Shown in pieces: positions 44,729-55,690 of a stretch of DNA of 64,000 bases. Source of the stretch: Tretioscincus oriximinensis (Eukaryota; Chordata; Lepidosauria; Squamata; Gymnophthalmidae); contig JAJVDF010000588.1 in NCBI GenBank assembly GCA_022410635.1, positions 367,669 through 431,668 on the forward strand, given 5' to 3'. A model generated the notes under the pieces. That model was not told the origin of the DNA. It ran no database searches and worked only from the letters and a program-made list of their open reading frames with translations. The first letter of the stretch is position 1. Each line of letters starts with the position of its first letter. The position numbers and the translations under genes are program-made.

Positions 44729-47724
44729 GTGAGAACTGGCTTATGGGATAATCCACAGCAGTTAATTCTCACTGAATGGCTGATGTTCACTTGGACTAGT
44801 CAGGTAGACAGGAGAAAGCGATATTGTGGATCAGAATAATTCCTAGGTAAGCTCATAGGAAGGCTGATCTCAGTGACTTATGACAGAATCAGGCATTAAT
44901 GAACTGAACAAAAGAGAGGTATTCTGAGGCTGTTCTATCTGTTCTTGATCCTCTAAAGTTTAGGCAAATCCAGCAGTGTGTCAGATCTTGGGGAGAAGGA
45001 GAATTGATACTGCTAACAAGTAGCTGATAAGGTTTACTCTCTTTAAATATGGTCTTAAAAAACTCATAAAATGACATTCTTGTTTTCTTGTTAAAAGTGG
45101 TGTACTGGTTAGCATGTCCCAGTTCAGTTCTGCTCTCCTCTGCAAAAGCCAGCCTCAAGCTGCAAAAGGCAAAACCCTCACCTGTCCTTGATTCCCTGCA
45201 AATGGTATTTCAGGAATCCTGCATGTTTTCCCATTCTAATGGCTACTGGCACACCAGTCTTCCATGAATTTATCTAATCCTATCTTGAAGCTATCCAGGC
45301 TGCTAGCTACCNCAACCTCCTTCTTTCAGCAAACAGAGTTTGTTCTCCTTAATATTGCCTAATTTATTTATTTATTTTGCTACAATAACAGTTTCTGACC
45401 ATTGTCTTTTTTCCACAATGAATGTCATGTTCTCACCTTCTTTCTTCTCTTCTTCTGCATATAAGCTTGGATCTGGACAGAGCTGGATTCTCATGAGGGC
45501 GTAAAAAACGGAGTAGAAAGATCTGGGCTTTGGAGATCTTCTGGTAAAGGCAGAAGAACCCCCAAAGACTGAATTCCAGGGCACCAGGAGATCTAAAGAG
45601 ATCTCTTTCCTTGTTCATGGAGCCAATCAGACGATTCAGTTTTCCAGAAAGTTTTTCCTGTTGCTGCTGCTTCAGGATAAAAGAAGTTGGATCAGCTGTT
45701 TGCAACTTTCCCATTGGCTCTGTTTCTAAAGATCACAGCGCAGTTAATGTGAATTTCCTTAAGCTGCACTGGCGATGAGTTTCTGAGCAAACTTTACTCA
45801 CAACATACATTGCTGTGTGATCTGAGCGTGGCTGATTTGAGTTCGATGGAAATTTTATGGAAAATGCACGTAGCCATCTCAGATCCTCACAGTTTTGGAT
45901 CCTTGTTTTTCTCCTCGTGAGAACTCAGCCAAGGAGTTTTTAAAATATGGTTCAGAATTCCATCAGCAGACCTAAGAGATATTTTCACATTTTTTCTCTC
46001 TATTTTTCAGTCCTGAATTTTCAAAGCCTTTCTTCTGTTTTTCAGGATCAAGAGCCAGCGCAAGAGGTGGTTTTAAACGGGTGTGTGCCAAGTCCAGTGA
46101 AAGAAAACACATCATGTTTGAAGGCCAGGAAGGAAGTGAAGAATGAAATCAATTCTCAAAGTAAGTGTAGCCAGATTTGCACATTAACTGGTAGCCCTCC
46201 GGTGTTCCTCAACCACAACTCCCAGCATTCCATTGCACTTCCAGCACTGTCACTCTGCTAAACCAAATCTGTAAAGAGACACAGTGACACTTGATTTAAT
46301 TTCTTTCCTAATTATCTTTAGCATTTAGAAATGGCTTTTTTCACAGTTGCTACACACTAAGTTGACATCATTGCATTAAATTCCCAGCAGCAGCTGCTGC
46401 TGCTACTTTGCTGCCCACTCACCAATGTCAAAAGATCCCTTTGGAGCACTTCAATCTTCAGGCCCAGAGGCANATTTTAGGGAAACATTTAACACTTGAG
46501 TTCTGTGTTAATAGTTCATTGAGGCATGGACCTTACTCACCTCTGCTTAGTTTAATTACTTTTATGCCCTCCCTGGGAAGACTGACTTAGATGAGCTGAT
46601 AAATTGCTCATCACTTGCCTTCCCTGTATAATGAACTCATAAATGTCTTTGTGTCTCTAACAGCTGATGGGAGGATGACAGGAAACAAAGAAGAGACCCC
46701 TGCAATAGAAACGACTGAGCCAGTGAACCTTCTTGAGGCGTCTCGGCCCAAAGAGACCACGGAGATTTCTCCAACCCAAGGAGAACTTGCTAAGGAGAAG
46801 AAAACCTACCTCGCACCAAAAGTAGATGTATTATTTCATTCAGGAGAAAGTGGGGAACATCCTCCTGATGTTAGTGGGAGAAACCAAAACATGGTTGTAA
46901 AGAGGAGGAGACGAATCAGGGGGGAGAAGGTCTGTGGTGTGTGTGGAAGAAGCTTTAATCGGACTGCAGTCCTCATTGCCCATCAAAGAACCCACACGGG
47001 GGAGAAGCCATTCATGTGCAAAGACTGTGGGAAGTGCTTCAGCCTGAAATCGACTTTGGTGGCCCACGAAAGAACNCACACAGGGGAGAGGCCTTACTCA
47101 TGCTCACATTGTGGGAAGAGTTTCACCGCCAGCTCACATCTGACCAGGCACTACCGGATTCATATAGGAGAGAAGCCGTTTAATTGCCAGCAGTGTGAGA
47201 AAAGTTTTAGGCGAAAGGCACAGCTTGTCAACCACGAGAAGGTGCACACGCGAGAGAAACCATACAAATGCTTAGAGTGTGGGCAGACCTTCAACCGGGG
47301 TTCAAGCCTCATGATTCATGAGAGTTCTCACACAGGGATTAAACCTTTTAAATGCCCAGACTGTGACAAATCCTTCAAGAGAGCTTGCCACCTGGTTAAA
47401 CATCAAAGAGTTCACACGGGGGAGCGGCCATATAGCTGTTCAGAGTGTGGGAAGAGCTTTGGCCAACGAGAAAGCTTGATGGTCCACCAAAGAATCCACA
47501 CAGGCGAGAAGCCCTTCAAGTGTACTGTGTGTGGGAAATGTTTTGGTGACCGTTCTGTGCTGGTGAGGCATCAGAAAGTCCACACAGGAGAGAGACCCTA
47601 TGAGTGCACAACTTGTGGAAAGAGATTTTCTCATTTGGCTGTCCTTGTTAGGCATCAGAAAATCCACACAAGAGACATCCAAAGGCTGAAGGAGGAGATA
47701 CCAGTTTCCAGAGAAATACCTTGA
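43952..47724 (+). CDS. Gene D: SCAN-domain C2H2 zinc-finger protein, 9 fingers
   Basis: Probable nuclear DNA-binding regulator of 650 residues. Exons: 43919-44728 (coding from ATG 43952 in AAAATGG context), 46046-46160 and 46664-47724. The first residues, [20 protein letters not shown], align with genes E and psi-C. A pre-SCAN segment ([20 protein letters not shown]) lies at about residues 108-127, and SCAN at about 168-255. One Arg seen in gene E is Cys here (LQRCQES). The linker exon has VKNE, a sumoylation-like site. A basic stretch ([10 protein letters not shown]) precedes nine fingers at about residues 384-632 with TGEKP or TGERP links. No KRAB. It lies head to head with psi-C and in the same direction as E. 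Intact apart from single Ns. Confidence 0.88.
44759..45129. other. Gene D intron 2, start; nothing recognised
   Basis: Diverges abruptly from the gene E intron at 44759. 45095-45140 holds a scrap of SINE head (GTGGTGTACTGGTTAGCATG). Confidence 0.35.
45130..45345 (-). mobile_element. CR1-like LINE 3' fragment
   Basis: TGATTCCCTGCAAATGGTAT, CCTATCTTGAAGCTATCCAG and CTGCTAGCTACC. Diverged. Confidence 0.55.
45372..45714 (-). pseudogene. Decayed coding-like fragment
   Basis: Minus strand. One frame gives [20 protein letters not shown] and further to GALEFSLWG. After a frameshift another frame gives [20 protein letters not shown] and a charged end ([16 protein letters not shown]). It looks like a broken exon or retrocopy, but I do not recognise the parent. 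It could be chance. Confidence 0.3.
45715..46045. other. Gene D intron, nothing recognised
   Basis: Ends in the acceptor tract CTTCTGTTTTTCAG of the linker exon. Confidence 0.4.
46046..46160 (+). CDS. Gene D linker exon
   Basis: Acceptor TGTTTTTCAG ends at 46045 and donor GTAAGT starts at 46161. 115 nt, phase 0 to 1. Shares CVPSPVKEN and KKEV/RKEV with gene E. Confidence 0.8.
46161..46663. other. Gene D last intron, nothing recognised
   Basis: GCAGCAGCTGCTGCTGCTAC at 46386-46405 is a short GCT run. The intron ends in TCTCTAACAG. Confidence 0.4.
46664..47724 (+). CDS. Gene D zinc-finger exon
   Basis: Starts after GTGTCTCTAACAG and joins in frame (phase 1). Nine fingers run from [20 protein letters not shown] to [20 protein letters not shown]. 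One N in finger 2. Stop TGA at 47722-47724. Confidence 0.92.
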
Positions 47725-48505
47725 AGAACCAAATTTTCCCATTTTGCCTCAATTTTCAATGTAGCAAGTAGGCCTATGGTAAACAATTATCTCTACTATT
47801 ACTGTACTAGTGGGGAAGCCCACAGGAGCAGGCTTTAGTGTAAGCAAGGGCGATGCATGTCCCCCTGGAATNGTCCAGCGCATGGACAGAGAATGGTCAA
47901 CTTTGCTCATTCCCTGTCGCCTCCAACCACGGTCTGGGACTGGTTGGAATAGAGACCAATCCCAGAACTCAGATTAGGCCCATTGACGACAGGGGTTTTA
48001 TGTAATTGAGATANGGTGACAATTTCACAATGGTGAACTCATGACTTCGACACGTCTCCACAAAAATTTCATTCAGCCATTCTTGTTTTAGTATGTGTTG
48101 TGGAGCATGAGGTAACTCATAAGGGGAAGAGTTTTCAGTATTGAAAGCTGGAAAAAAATAGATCACTGTGAAAACAACTGTTTGGGGGGTCAAATATTAA
48201 GCTACACACTATGAATGACTAGTCCAAACGTTAAATGATTAGTTGTGGTGTGGATAAGGCTGTCGATTTTATGCATGTGCTTTTACTAATAATAAATCCA
48301 GTTGGAATTGCGTTTGTTTTCAATTGGTTTCAAAATGTCACCCTGTGTATTTCATTTCATCATTATTTCAATAGACTGCCGACTGGTGAGCAGAAGGAAG
48401 GCTGGTTGCCCTTTCAGGTTCTATGAAAAGAGCCTAAGAGAATTGAGTTGCTTCCATTCCTTCCGATAAAGCTTTAAATGACACTGAGGCAAAAGGAAGA
48501 ATAAA
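47725..48505 (+). other. Gene D 3' untranslated region
   Basis: Patchily homologous to 61042-61740 behind gene E (for example GAAGGCTGGTTG and AGAGCCTAAGA), so the duplication included the 3' flank. AATAAA at 48500-48505 is the candidate poly(A) signal. Confidence 0.5.
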
Positions 48506-48527
48506 AAAATGTCTGCTAAACTATTGA

Positions 48528-48590
48528 CTGACAGAATGCTGGGTTCTGACCCGATTCAGTATGGCTCTTCTTATGTTCTGATCTTCTTAC
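48528..48590 (+). mobile_element. CR1-like terminal scrap
   Basis: GATTCAGTATGGCTCTTCTT then ATGTTCTGATCTTCTTA; the last 60 bp of the TTCTTATG family. Confidence 0.5.
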
Positions 48591-48889
48591 TGATTGGAAA
48601 AAATCTGACAGTCAGCAGAGATCCTCCAATATTTGTTATGTAAATATTTCACCTGAACGTTGGGAATTGGTAACAGGGAAAATAAAAACATCATATATAT
48701 ATATTTTGTGAAGCTCAAAAAACTCTCACACTATGAAGGGCTAAACTAAAAGTCCAGGTGTACTTTGAAGAGCCGCAAGAGACAAGAGGTGCTTTTTCGT
48801 TTACACATTTGGAGAAATTTCTGTCTGAATATTGAGAATGATGTATTAGCAAACAGGTTCAATGTGGAAAGACAGACACTTTTTGGAGA

Positions 48890-49425
48890 ACAGAGCCTCA
48901 TTCTGGACTGTGTCCTGGGGCACAGCTTGGCCACCCACATGCCATTGCAGACTATGGCAAACCCCATTGGACTATGGCAGGCCGCATCTACTAGCATGTA
49001 CATGGCAGGCTCCTATTCTGAGATATAGTCCACAATAGGCTGACCAGATGACCCCTTTTTTGGGGGGAAATTCTGGTTTTGGGGTTTCTATCCTGCCCTT
49101 CCGGGGGGGGGGGATTTTCCCATATTTTGCTGAGGAAAAAAAATGATTTTTTTAATTAATTTTTTAAAAATCACTGCACCCCCATTAGGAGGCACTGGCA
49201 ACTGGGGCCAGCTCCTGAGTACACCCTTCCCCCCCAAGTGATGTCATAAATTTCTCATGCGTTTTGCAGATTTCCTGCACACTTTCCAAATTTCACGCAC
49301 ACACCAGGGATTTCAGGGGGCTGAGTGTACATATTCATCAATATGCAAATTAGCATGAATATTAATTATCCCAGTTTGGGCCTCAGAAAAATCTGGTCGG
49401 TCTAGTCCAGAATAAGGCTTTAGAA
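48890..49425. mobile_element. GAGCCTTATTCTGG-family MITE split by a hAT-type MITE
   Basis: Left end GAGCCTCATTCTGGACTGTG, right end GTCCAGAATAAGGCTTTAG, interrupted at 49036-49404. Homologous internally to 42257-42424 (AGCTTGGCCACCCACA). Confidence 0.6.
49036..49404. mobile_element. hAT-type MITE, longer form
   Basis: Begins TAGGCTGACCAGATGACCCC and ends AAATCTGGTCGGTCTA. Flanks GTCCACAA (49028-49035) and GTCCAGAA (49405-49412), an 8-bp duplication with one mismatch. Confidence 0.75.
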
Positions 49426-49594
49426 ACACTGAATACGTATTTGAGTGTATTTAGAACAAATGTTTTTCATCTCTTGCTATGGAAATCATAATGAAATAAT
49501 AGCAATTACTTAATGCATCTAGGAGTTGAAACAAGGAGCAAGAATAAAGGAAGTCCCTGGTTTAAAACTTGATATGGTCATGAACTCACTAAAA

Positions 49595-49829
49595 TACAGG
49601 GTGCTTCAAAAATGTATACACACTTTGAACTTCCATAGAAAATTTATTTACTGTTCTACAAAGTTAAATTTCAGGAAATTAGAAAGCTTAAAGTCCAATG
49701 TAAATAAAATGTAAATAACAAATGTTAATACTGTTCAAATCAGGAAATTCTGAAATTTAACTTTGTAGAACAGTAAATAAGTTTTCTATGGAAGTTCAAA
49801 GTGTGTATACATTTTTGAAGCACCCTGTA
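49595..49829. mobile_element. Mariner-type MITE
   Basis: Begins TACAGGGTGCTTCAAAAATG and ends with the reverse complement, bounded by TA on both sides. The arms match for about 75-80 bp. 235 bp, no coding capacity. Confidence 0.8.
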
Positions 49830-49896
49830 TATTAGAGAAGCTTTTATTTAAGTCTTTATTTGTGAAAAGCATCGACTCTTTCAAAGCAGTTTTCAA

Positions 49897-50785
49897 AACT
49901 TGAAAAACGAAAGGCCAGTTTGGAATATTGAATGCACAACAGTATATAAGAACATCTATCTATATTATCTAAAACCAAGAAAACAATCCATTGCATGGGT
50001 ACTGCAATGTTTTTGATGCCATGTACCGCTCCCGTGGTTGAGGCCACATGTCCCCTCCAGAGTGAAATTATGATNGTTTTCTTGATTTTAGATAGTATAG
50101 ATCAGACCTGGGCATTGTACGGCCCCCGGGCCCCATACGGCCCTTTGATTGGCTCTGACCGGCCCGTGTAACGTTAATTGGAGCGACGGGGGGCTCCTCA
50201 TAATGCATCCTCCCCTTCGCTCCTGCAGGCGCAGAAGCCGAGCAAAGTTCTCCCAACAAGCTCAAGAAATCCGAGCGCCGCGCGGAGTCCGCCGGGAGGG
50301 GGCGCGCGCGGGGGGATCCCTTTCGCAGCCTCCTGCTGCCGCGCTGCTGCTAATTGGCCGCTACAAGCAAGAGCGCGAACCAAGTTTTTCTTCTGGGCCG
50401 GCTGGGCGNGCAGAGGGGGGAGCCCAGAGGGCGCCTGGGACCTGCTGTGAGGGTCGGTTCCTTCCTCCGCGCTCCGCTGCCTCTTTGAGATTCGCTCCGG
50501 CGGGCGCTGCNGCCGGGACACGCTCCCCGCTTCCTACCTGCCCGTTTATCTGGGTGGGTCGAAGCCCCTGCCTGGCCGCCNCACTTGACGTGCCGCTTGG
50601 AGAACCCCGGGGGGGNCCTGGAAGAGGTGGGGACAAGACCCCTGNCTTCACCCTCCTTGCTGAATTTGGCCNGCCCTCCACAATATTTTCTGTTTCTCAT
50701 AATTGCCCACCCCTCGTATAGATAGATGTTCTTATGTACTATTGTGTATTCAATATTCCAAACTGGCCTTTTGCTTTTCAAGTAC
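49897..50785. repeat. Inverted repeat interrupted by a hAT element
   Basis: 49897-49970 and 50716-50785 are inverted copies (GGCCAGTTTGGAATATTGAA against TTCAATATTCCAAACTGGCC). An inner inverted pair lies at about 49968-49982 and 50075-50090 (ATCTAAAACCAAGAAAAC and its reverse). Confidence 0.7.
50103..50715. mobile_element. GC-rich hAT-like element
   Basis: Begins CAGACCTGGGCATTGTACGG; the reverse complement of its end begins GAGGGGTGGGCAATTATG. Flanked by GTATAGAT at 50095-50102 and 50716-50723, a perfect 8-bp duplication. GC- and CpG-rich interior with open frames that have no domain. 613 bp. Confidence 0.75.
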
Positions 50786-51039
50786 AACCCCTTTTAGTAG
50801 TTTTTACTTAGTTTACTCATTATTATTACCATTTTACTCGCTCCCAAATGGCACGAAAAATATTACTACACTACAAATATTTTCCACATTGCATATGGGC
50901 TCTCAAGTGCAACCATTTCCACAAAGTTCTTCCTACCTGTGACAACAGGTGAATACTTGTAATTGTTTTCGCCTCAGTCGTATTTGCTTGGGAAGTTTTA
51001 GTCGATATTTGTTTTGTTTATTATTGGTATGTGCCGTCG
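50786..51039. other. No feature recognised
   Basis: AT-rich spacer. Confidence 0.35.
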
Positions 51040-51255
51040 TCTGGTGAAGACCTACCTCTTCACCCGGGCATTTGATAGTTAGTGGACCTCCCGGCCAGGC
51101 TCACGCCTGGGGGGGGTGTGTGTGAATGGGTGGGGAGGGTTTGGGGGTCACTGTTTTTAATTGTCATGCTATTTTAATGTTGTAAGCCGCCCTGCGACCT
51201 TAGGGTGAAGGGCGGGATAAAAGTACTAAAAATAAATAAATAAATAAATAAATCC
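51040..51255 (+). mobile_element. L2-type LINE tail
   Basis: ACCTACCTCTTCACCCGGGC, GTAAGCCGCCCTGCGACCTT, then a (AAAT)n tail of about five units. Confidence 0.75.
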
Positions 51256-52246
51256 TTCACTGGAAAGTACCAGGGCAGAGTCACAACATAAAATGAAAAA
51301 TAGAGGCTCTGTAGTATACAAAAGATATTGTCTGGGTGCCAGTTGTCAACAATAACAAAACGACCAGCTTCCGGTTTCTCACCTTCAGACACAATTTTCG
51401 TTTCTGTTTTTCTCTCTCTCCTGATTCCATTCTTTTTTTCCCCCCCCAGCTTCTGCCACACTCGGTGGTGGGAGTTTTCCGGCTGGACATTTTGGGGGGC
51501 TTTTCTCATGAGCGAAGCTTCTAGGGTGCTCCCAGGGGTAGGACCAGAAGTGATGACACAGCNGGGCGCCATTTCCAGAAACAGAAAACGGAAGTGACAT
51601 CATTTGGGATATCACTTCCAACCCTCGGACGCCATTCCCGAAGCAGAGACTGGAAGTGACATCATTTTTGTGATGCCACTTCAAGCCCTGCCTCTGGCAG
51701 CAGGAAAAATCCCAAAATGAGGGATGAGCATTTCCCGTGCTCATGCTGTCGTACAGACGGTTTTTATCATACGTTGTTGGGGTTAGCCATGTGGGACATA
51801 TATTAATTGGCATTAATATATTTGATATAAANTATACNTGGATTGACCTTTGCTAGCCAAAGTGAGGCCTGNANGGAAATTTTGAAAAAATCTCTGGTCA
51901 CCCCAGCCCCAGGAGTAAACAGGAACAGCNAAATCACCCTTCCTGTCCTAAGGGCATATCTTGCTCAAGAAACCTTGCCAGACTGAATGGATTAATGACA
52001 CCCATCATGGCAAAGGGCAGACCTTTGTTTACCAAGCCGTGCACCTGGGCTGAAGCCATTAGCCTGATAGTGGCCTGGAGGTAAACCATTAAGACCATTT
52101 CTCCTGTGGGTGAGTCACTGTGTTCCTGTACTTAGGAATAATGGCNAGGGCAAACAATGGCTAAGCGGGTCCATCCTGTATCTCACCACCATACCATATT
52201 TGGCATTTCCTGACCAGGCTGCACCTCCTTGGGAGGAGAGAAATGC
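51256..52246. other. No gene; short repeated GGAAGTGACATCA motif
   Basis: 51585-51690 holds repeated and inverted GGAAGTGACATCATTT units. 51330-51390 resembles the end of the AAGCACTTGTCATC family. Otherwise unassigned. Confidence 0.35.
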
Positions 52247-52688
52247 NNNNNNNNNNNNNNNNNNNNNNNNNNNNNNNNNNNNNNNNNNNNNNNNNNNNNN
52301 NNNNNNNNNNNNNNNNNNNNNNNNNNNNNNNNNNNNNNNNNNNNNNNNNNNNNNNNNNNNNNNNNNNNNNNNNNNNNNNNNNNNNNNNNNNNNNNNNNNN
52401 NNNNNNNNNNNNNNNNNNNNNNNNNNNNNNNNNNNNNNNNNNNNNNNNNNNNNNNNNNNNNNNNNNNNNNNNNNNNNNNNNNNNNNNNNNNNNNNNNNNN
52501 NNNNNNNNNNNNNNNNNNNNNNNNNNNNNNNNNNNNNNNNNNNNNNNNNNNNNNNNNNNNNNNNNNNNNNNNNNNNNNNNNNNNNNNNNNNNNNNNNNNN
52601 NNNNNNNNNNNNNNNNNNNNNNNNNNNNNNNNNNNNNNNNNNNNNNNNNNNNNNNNNNNNNNNNNNNNNNNNNNNNNNNNNNNNNNNN
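52247..52688. other. Assembly gap (Ns)
   Basis: 442 consecutive Ns. The sequence resumes inside a CR1-like LINE, so the missing part probably includes more of that repeat. Confidence 1.
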
Positions 52689-53183
52689 TTTGAGGGGTGA
52701 TCTGATTGAAGTGTACAAAATCATGCATGGGATCGACAGGGTGAATAGAGAAAAAATGTTTTCTCTATCACACAACACAAGGACCAGAGGGCCCTCCTTA
52801 AAACTGTTGGGTAGAAAAGTGAGAACAGACAAAGGAAAGTATTTTTTCACCCAGAGGGTCATCGGCCTGTGGAATTTACTTCCTGAAGAGGTAGTGGTAG
52901 CTAACAGCTTGAATAGCTTCAAGACAGGACTAGACAGGTTTATGGACACTAAAGGTATAAATGGATACTAGGATGGATGTCTGGATGTTGCCTCTGGAAT
53001 GGAGCAACAGGCAGGACTCCTGAAATACCATTTGCAGGGAGTCATGAACAGGAGCATATTTTGCTTTCCTCTGTTNGGACTGCCCAGGTGCATCTGGTGG
53101 GCCTCTGTGTGACACAGAATGCTGGACTTGATGGGCTGTGGCCTGATCCAGTATGGCTCTTCTTATGTTCTTATGTTCTTACC
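52689..53183 (+). mobile_element. CR1-like LINE 3' end (TTCTTATG family)
   Basis: Begins at the gap with [20 protein letters not shown], then RTDKGKYFFTQRVIGLWNLL and DRFMDTKGINGY (to 52971). Ends in TTCTTATGTTCTTATGTTCT. Little decayed. Confidence 0.85.
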
Positions 53184-54332
53184 ACCCCTTTTTTGACATC
53201 ACTGAATCTATCCATACCTTCTGATTTGAGGTCAATAAAAGACGGTGCACACCGTTGTTCGAGAGTGGCTCATAACCCTGTGAGCNCTCCTGGATCACTT
53301 TTGAACCCAAGCTACGTTGTCCGTGTGAATCTCTTTACACGTGTCTGCATACATTGGATCCAGCTACCTTAGGCAAGCTAAGGAGCCGAATAACGGGCAA
53401 GCGAACCCCCATTAATACATTGTGCAAGATTCTTGTGCATCTCCCACTGCTAACATTTCATTCATTCAAGGGTAACAGGAGGTGCAGTTATTGAAGAAAA
53501 AATGTGACGAAGTCTGATGGACAGGACATAAACATGCAAGCAAAAGAAAAAAAATCTTTCCAGCATTANCACCGCTGGACCCCAGCAATTACATGTGGCA
53601 AATCCCCCACAATTATGCTATAATGCTATAAGGTTGTATACTTCAAATGCAATGGAGAAATGTACTGTGCTGAACAATGATGAATCAATAAAANCCTTTT
53701 TAAAAAGATATATACTGTATATATATATATATATATTGTTAGTGATCTCTTTACAATTTACTTTTTACTGGGAACCAACAAAGCCAGAAGTCAATATTTT
53801 TGGATGGGTTGCTTACAGGAGACAGAAGGTAAGGAGATGATCCAGCCCACACTCTTCCTTGCTTATATATAATGTTAAATTGCTTGTAATAGCTGATGAC
53901 ATTTAATGAGAATTCATTCTTGATCTATTCTAGANGGGGAATCGTCAGTAACTCTGGAGNTCGTCTTGGTGTTTTCAACTGACTTCCGTGATGTGCCACC
54001 AATTGNCTTTGATCTTGCGCCCAGAATTAAGTTTCTGGAAATAAAACATTTAGTTGGAAAGAAAGACCTGAACAGTTATAGAACTTCCAATAACCAAGTC
54101 TTATGGGAAGAAATATACATTAAAAGAAAGTACATTAAGATTAATCACTAGAATGGATACTAAAAATGGATGAAACATGCAAGCCATTTGCTGGCGATGG
54201 CGGCTGGATAATGAACATATTCTTGCATACTTAAATTGAGGGCTATATAGATAAGGGTTATTCCCTTTGGGGGAGAAGGAGGGGCTATTTAGTTTCATAT
54301 ATTTATTTTTGTTTAATGTGGCATGTTAATCA
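53184..54332. other. No gene; AT microsatellite
   Basis: 53709-53737 is an ATATAT run. The remainder, about 1.1 kb, shows no recognisable exon or repeat. Confidence 0.35.
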
Positions 54333-54655
54333 GAACATAAGAGGAGCCCTGCTGAATCGGGCTGGAACCCATCTAGTCCAGCCTTCTGTCTCACACAGAG
54401 ACCCACCAATTGCACCCAGGCAGAATGGAACAGAAGAAGGCAAAATCTTTAACTGTTCTCACCCTGCAAAAGGCATTTTAGGAATCCTGCCTGTTGCTCC
54501 ATCTTGGAGGCAGCATCATGACATCCATCCTAGTAGCTATATACGCATGGTGTCCACAAACTTGTTTGATCCCATCTTAAAGCTATCCAGGCTGCTAGCT
54601 ACCACAACCTCTTCTTGAAGAAATTTCCACAGGCCGATGACCCTCTGGGTGAAAC
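54333..54655 (-). mobile_element. CR1-like LINE 3' end
   Basis: AGAACATAAGAGGAGCCCTG, ATCTAGTCCAGCCTTCTGTC, GATGACCCTCTGGGTGAAAC. Moderately diverged. Confidence 0.65.
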
Positions 54656-54861
54656 TGTTTGCCACAAACAGTTGCTCATTAGTTGGAAGACAAAGAAAGG
54701 GCATAAGGGTCCTCGGGCAAAAGGGTTACCAGAAAGATTGTTTTGAAAAAGGCAAGCCTATGTCTAATGCCTATTGTNTCTCATCTAAGCTGCCAGTACT
54801 GTGTGCCACTAAAATGCCAGTGCAACAGCAACCTTTGTTCTTCCTGAGGAGACAGCAGCTG

Positions 54862-55048
54862 AAGGGTTAAAGCAAGCAGAGCTGGTGGATTCCCAGAGTA
54901 ACCAGAAGGGCCGTGAGGGAAGAACATACGCAGGCTGCGGGTTCCTCTTCCTTTCCTTTGTGGGGAAACTGAGTAGAGACACCGGCCTTCCTGCTGGAGG
55001 GTCCCCGGGCAGGTTCTCTTGCCTTCCTGGCTGGCCCTGGGCAATTGG
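54862..55048 (+). promoter_or_regulatory. Gene E leader exon and promoter block
   Basis: AAGGGTTAA at 54862-54870, GAGCTGGTGGATTCCCAGAG, CTTCCTTTCCTTTGTGGGGA, donor AATTGG/GTAAGG at 55049. Spacing from motif to donor is 187 nt, compared with 185 in gene D. Confidence 0.6.
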
Positions 55049-55204
55049 GTAAGGAGGCATTGCCAAGGGTTGGTTGTGTCTGCAGAGAAAGGGTAGCNAA
55101 GCCCAGGCATGTGGGCCTGAGGGGGCCAGACTGCTGAATTCTTAGGAAGATATTTGGGTAGAGCATAAGATTCCCTTGATAGATCCTGCCCAGCACCTGG
55201 GGAT

Positions 55205-55690
55205 TAGACACAGCAGCTGGACTGCTGAGCAGAACGACAGGCTGGGAACATATCACATTAGTCTTAAAGGAGCTGCACTGTCTGCCAATTTGCTACCGAG
55301 CCCAGTTCAAGGTATTAACTCTAACCTACAGGGCCCTGAATAACCTGGACTCCAAGTATCTAGAAGAAACGCTTTTTGCATATCAACCTGTCCGTGCCTT
55401 AAGATCTGCAAAGGAGGCCCACCTGTCAGTGGCAAAGAGGGTGGGAACCCGGAATAGGGCCTTCGCTGTGGCAGCCCCAGACTATGGAACAGCCTCCCTT
55501 TTGAGAAAGTGTCAGTCACCATCTCTGTTTGCATTCAGACAACCCTTGACAATCTTTAACCCAGACTTTGATTAAAAAACTGCTCTCCCTTCCCTACCGT
55601 TACATGATTTGNTTGTATTGTTAACCACCCTGAGATCTTTGGATATAGGGTGGCATAGAAATAGTAAGTAAGTAAATAAGAAAGTAGGTA
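55205..55690 (+). mobile_element. L2-type LINE 3' end
   Basis: In gene E intron 1. Contains GGAGCTGCACTGTCTGCCAA, TGGGAACCCGGAATAGGGCC and ACCACCCTGAGATCTTTGGA. The tail leads into the minisatellite. Confidence 0.75.

Noticed and set aside
50149..50721. 190-residue open frame in GC-rich DNA
   Set aside because: It lies wholly inside a hAT-like element, with no domain and no splice or promoter support.
52110..52971. Long open frames across the N run
   Set aside because: They are open only because Ns contain no stops. The coding part after the gap is a CR1-like LINE end.
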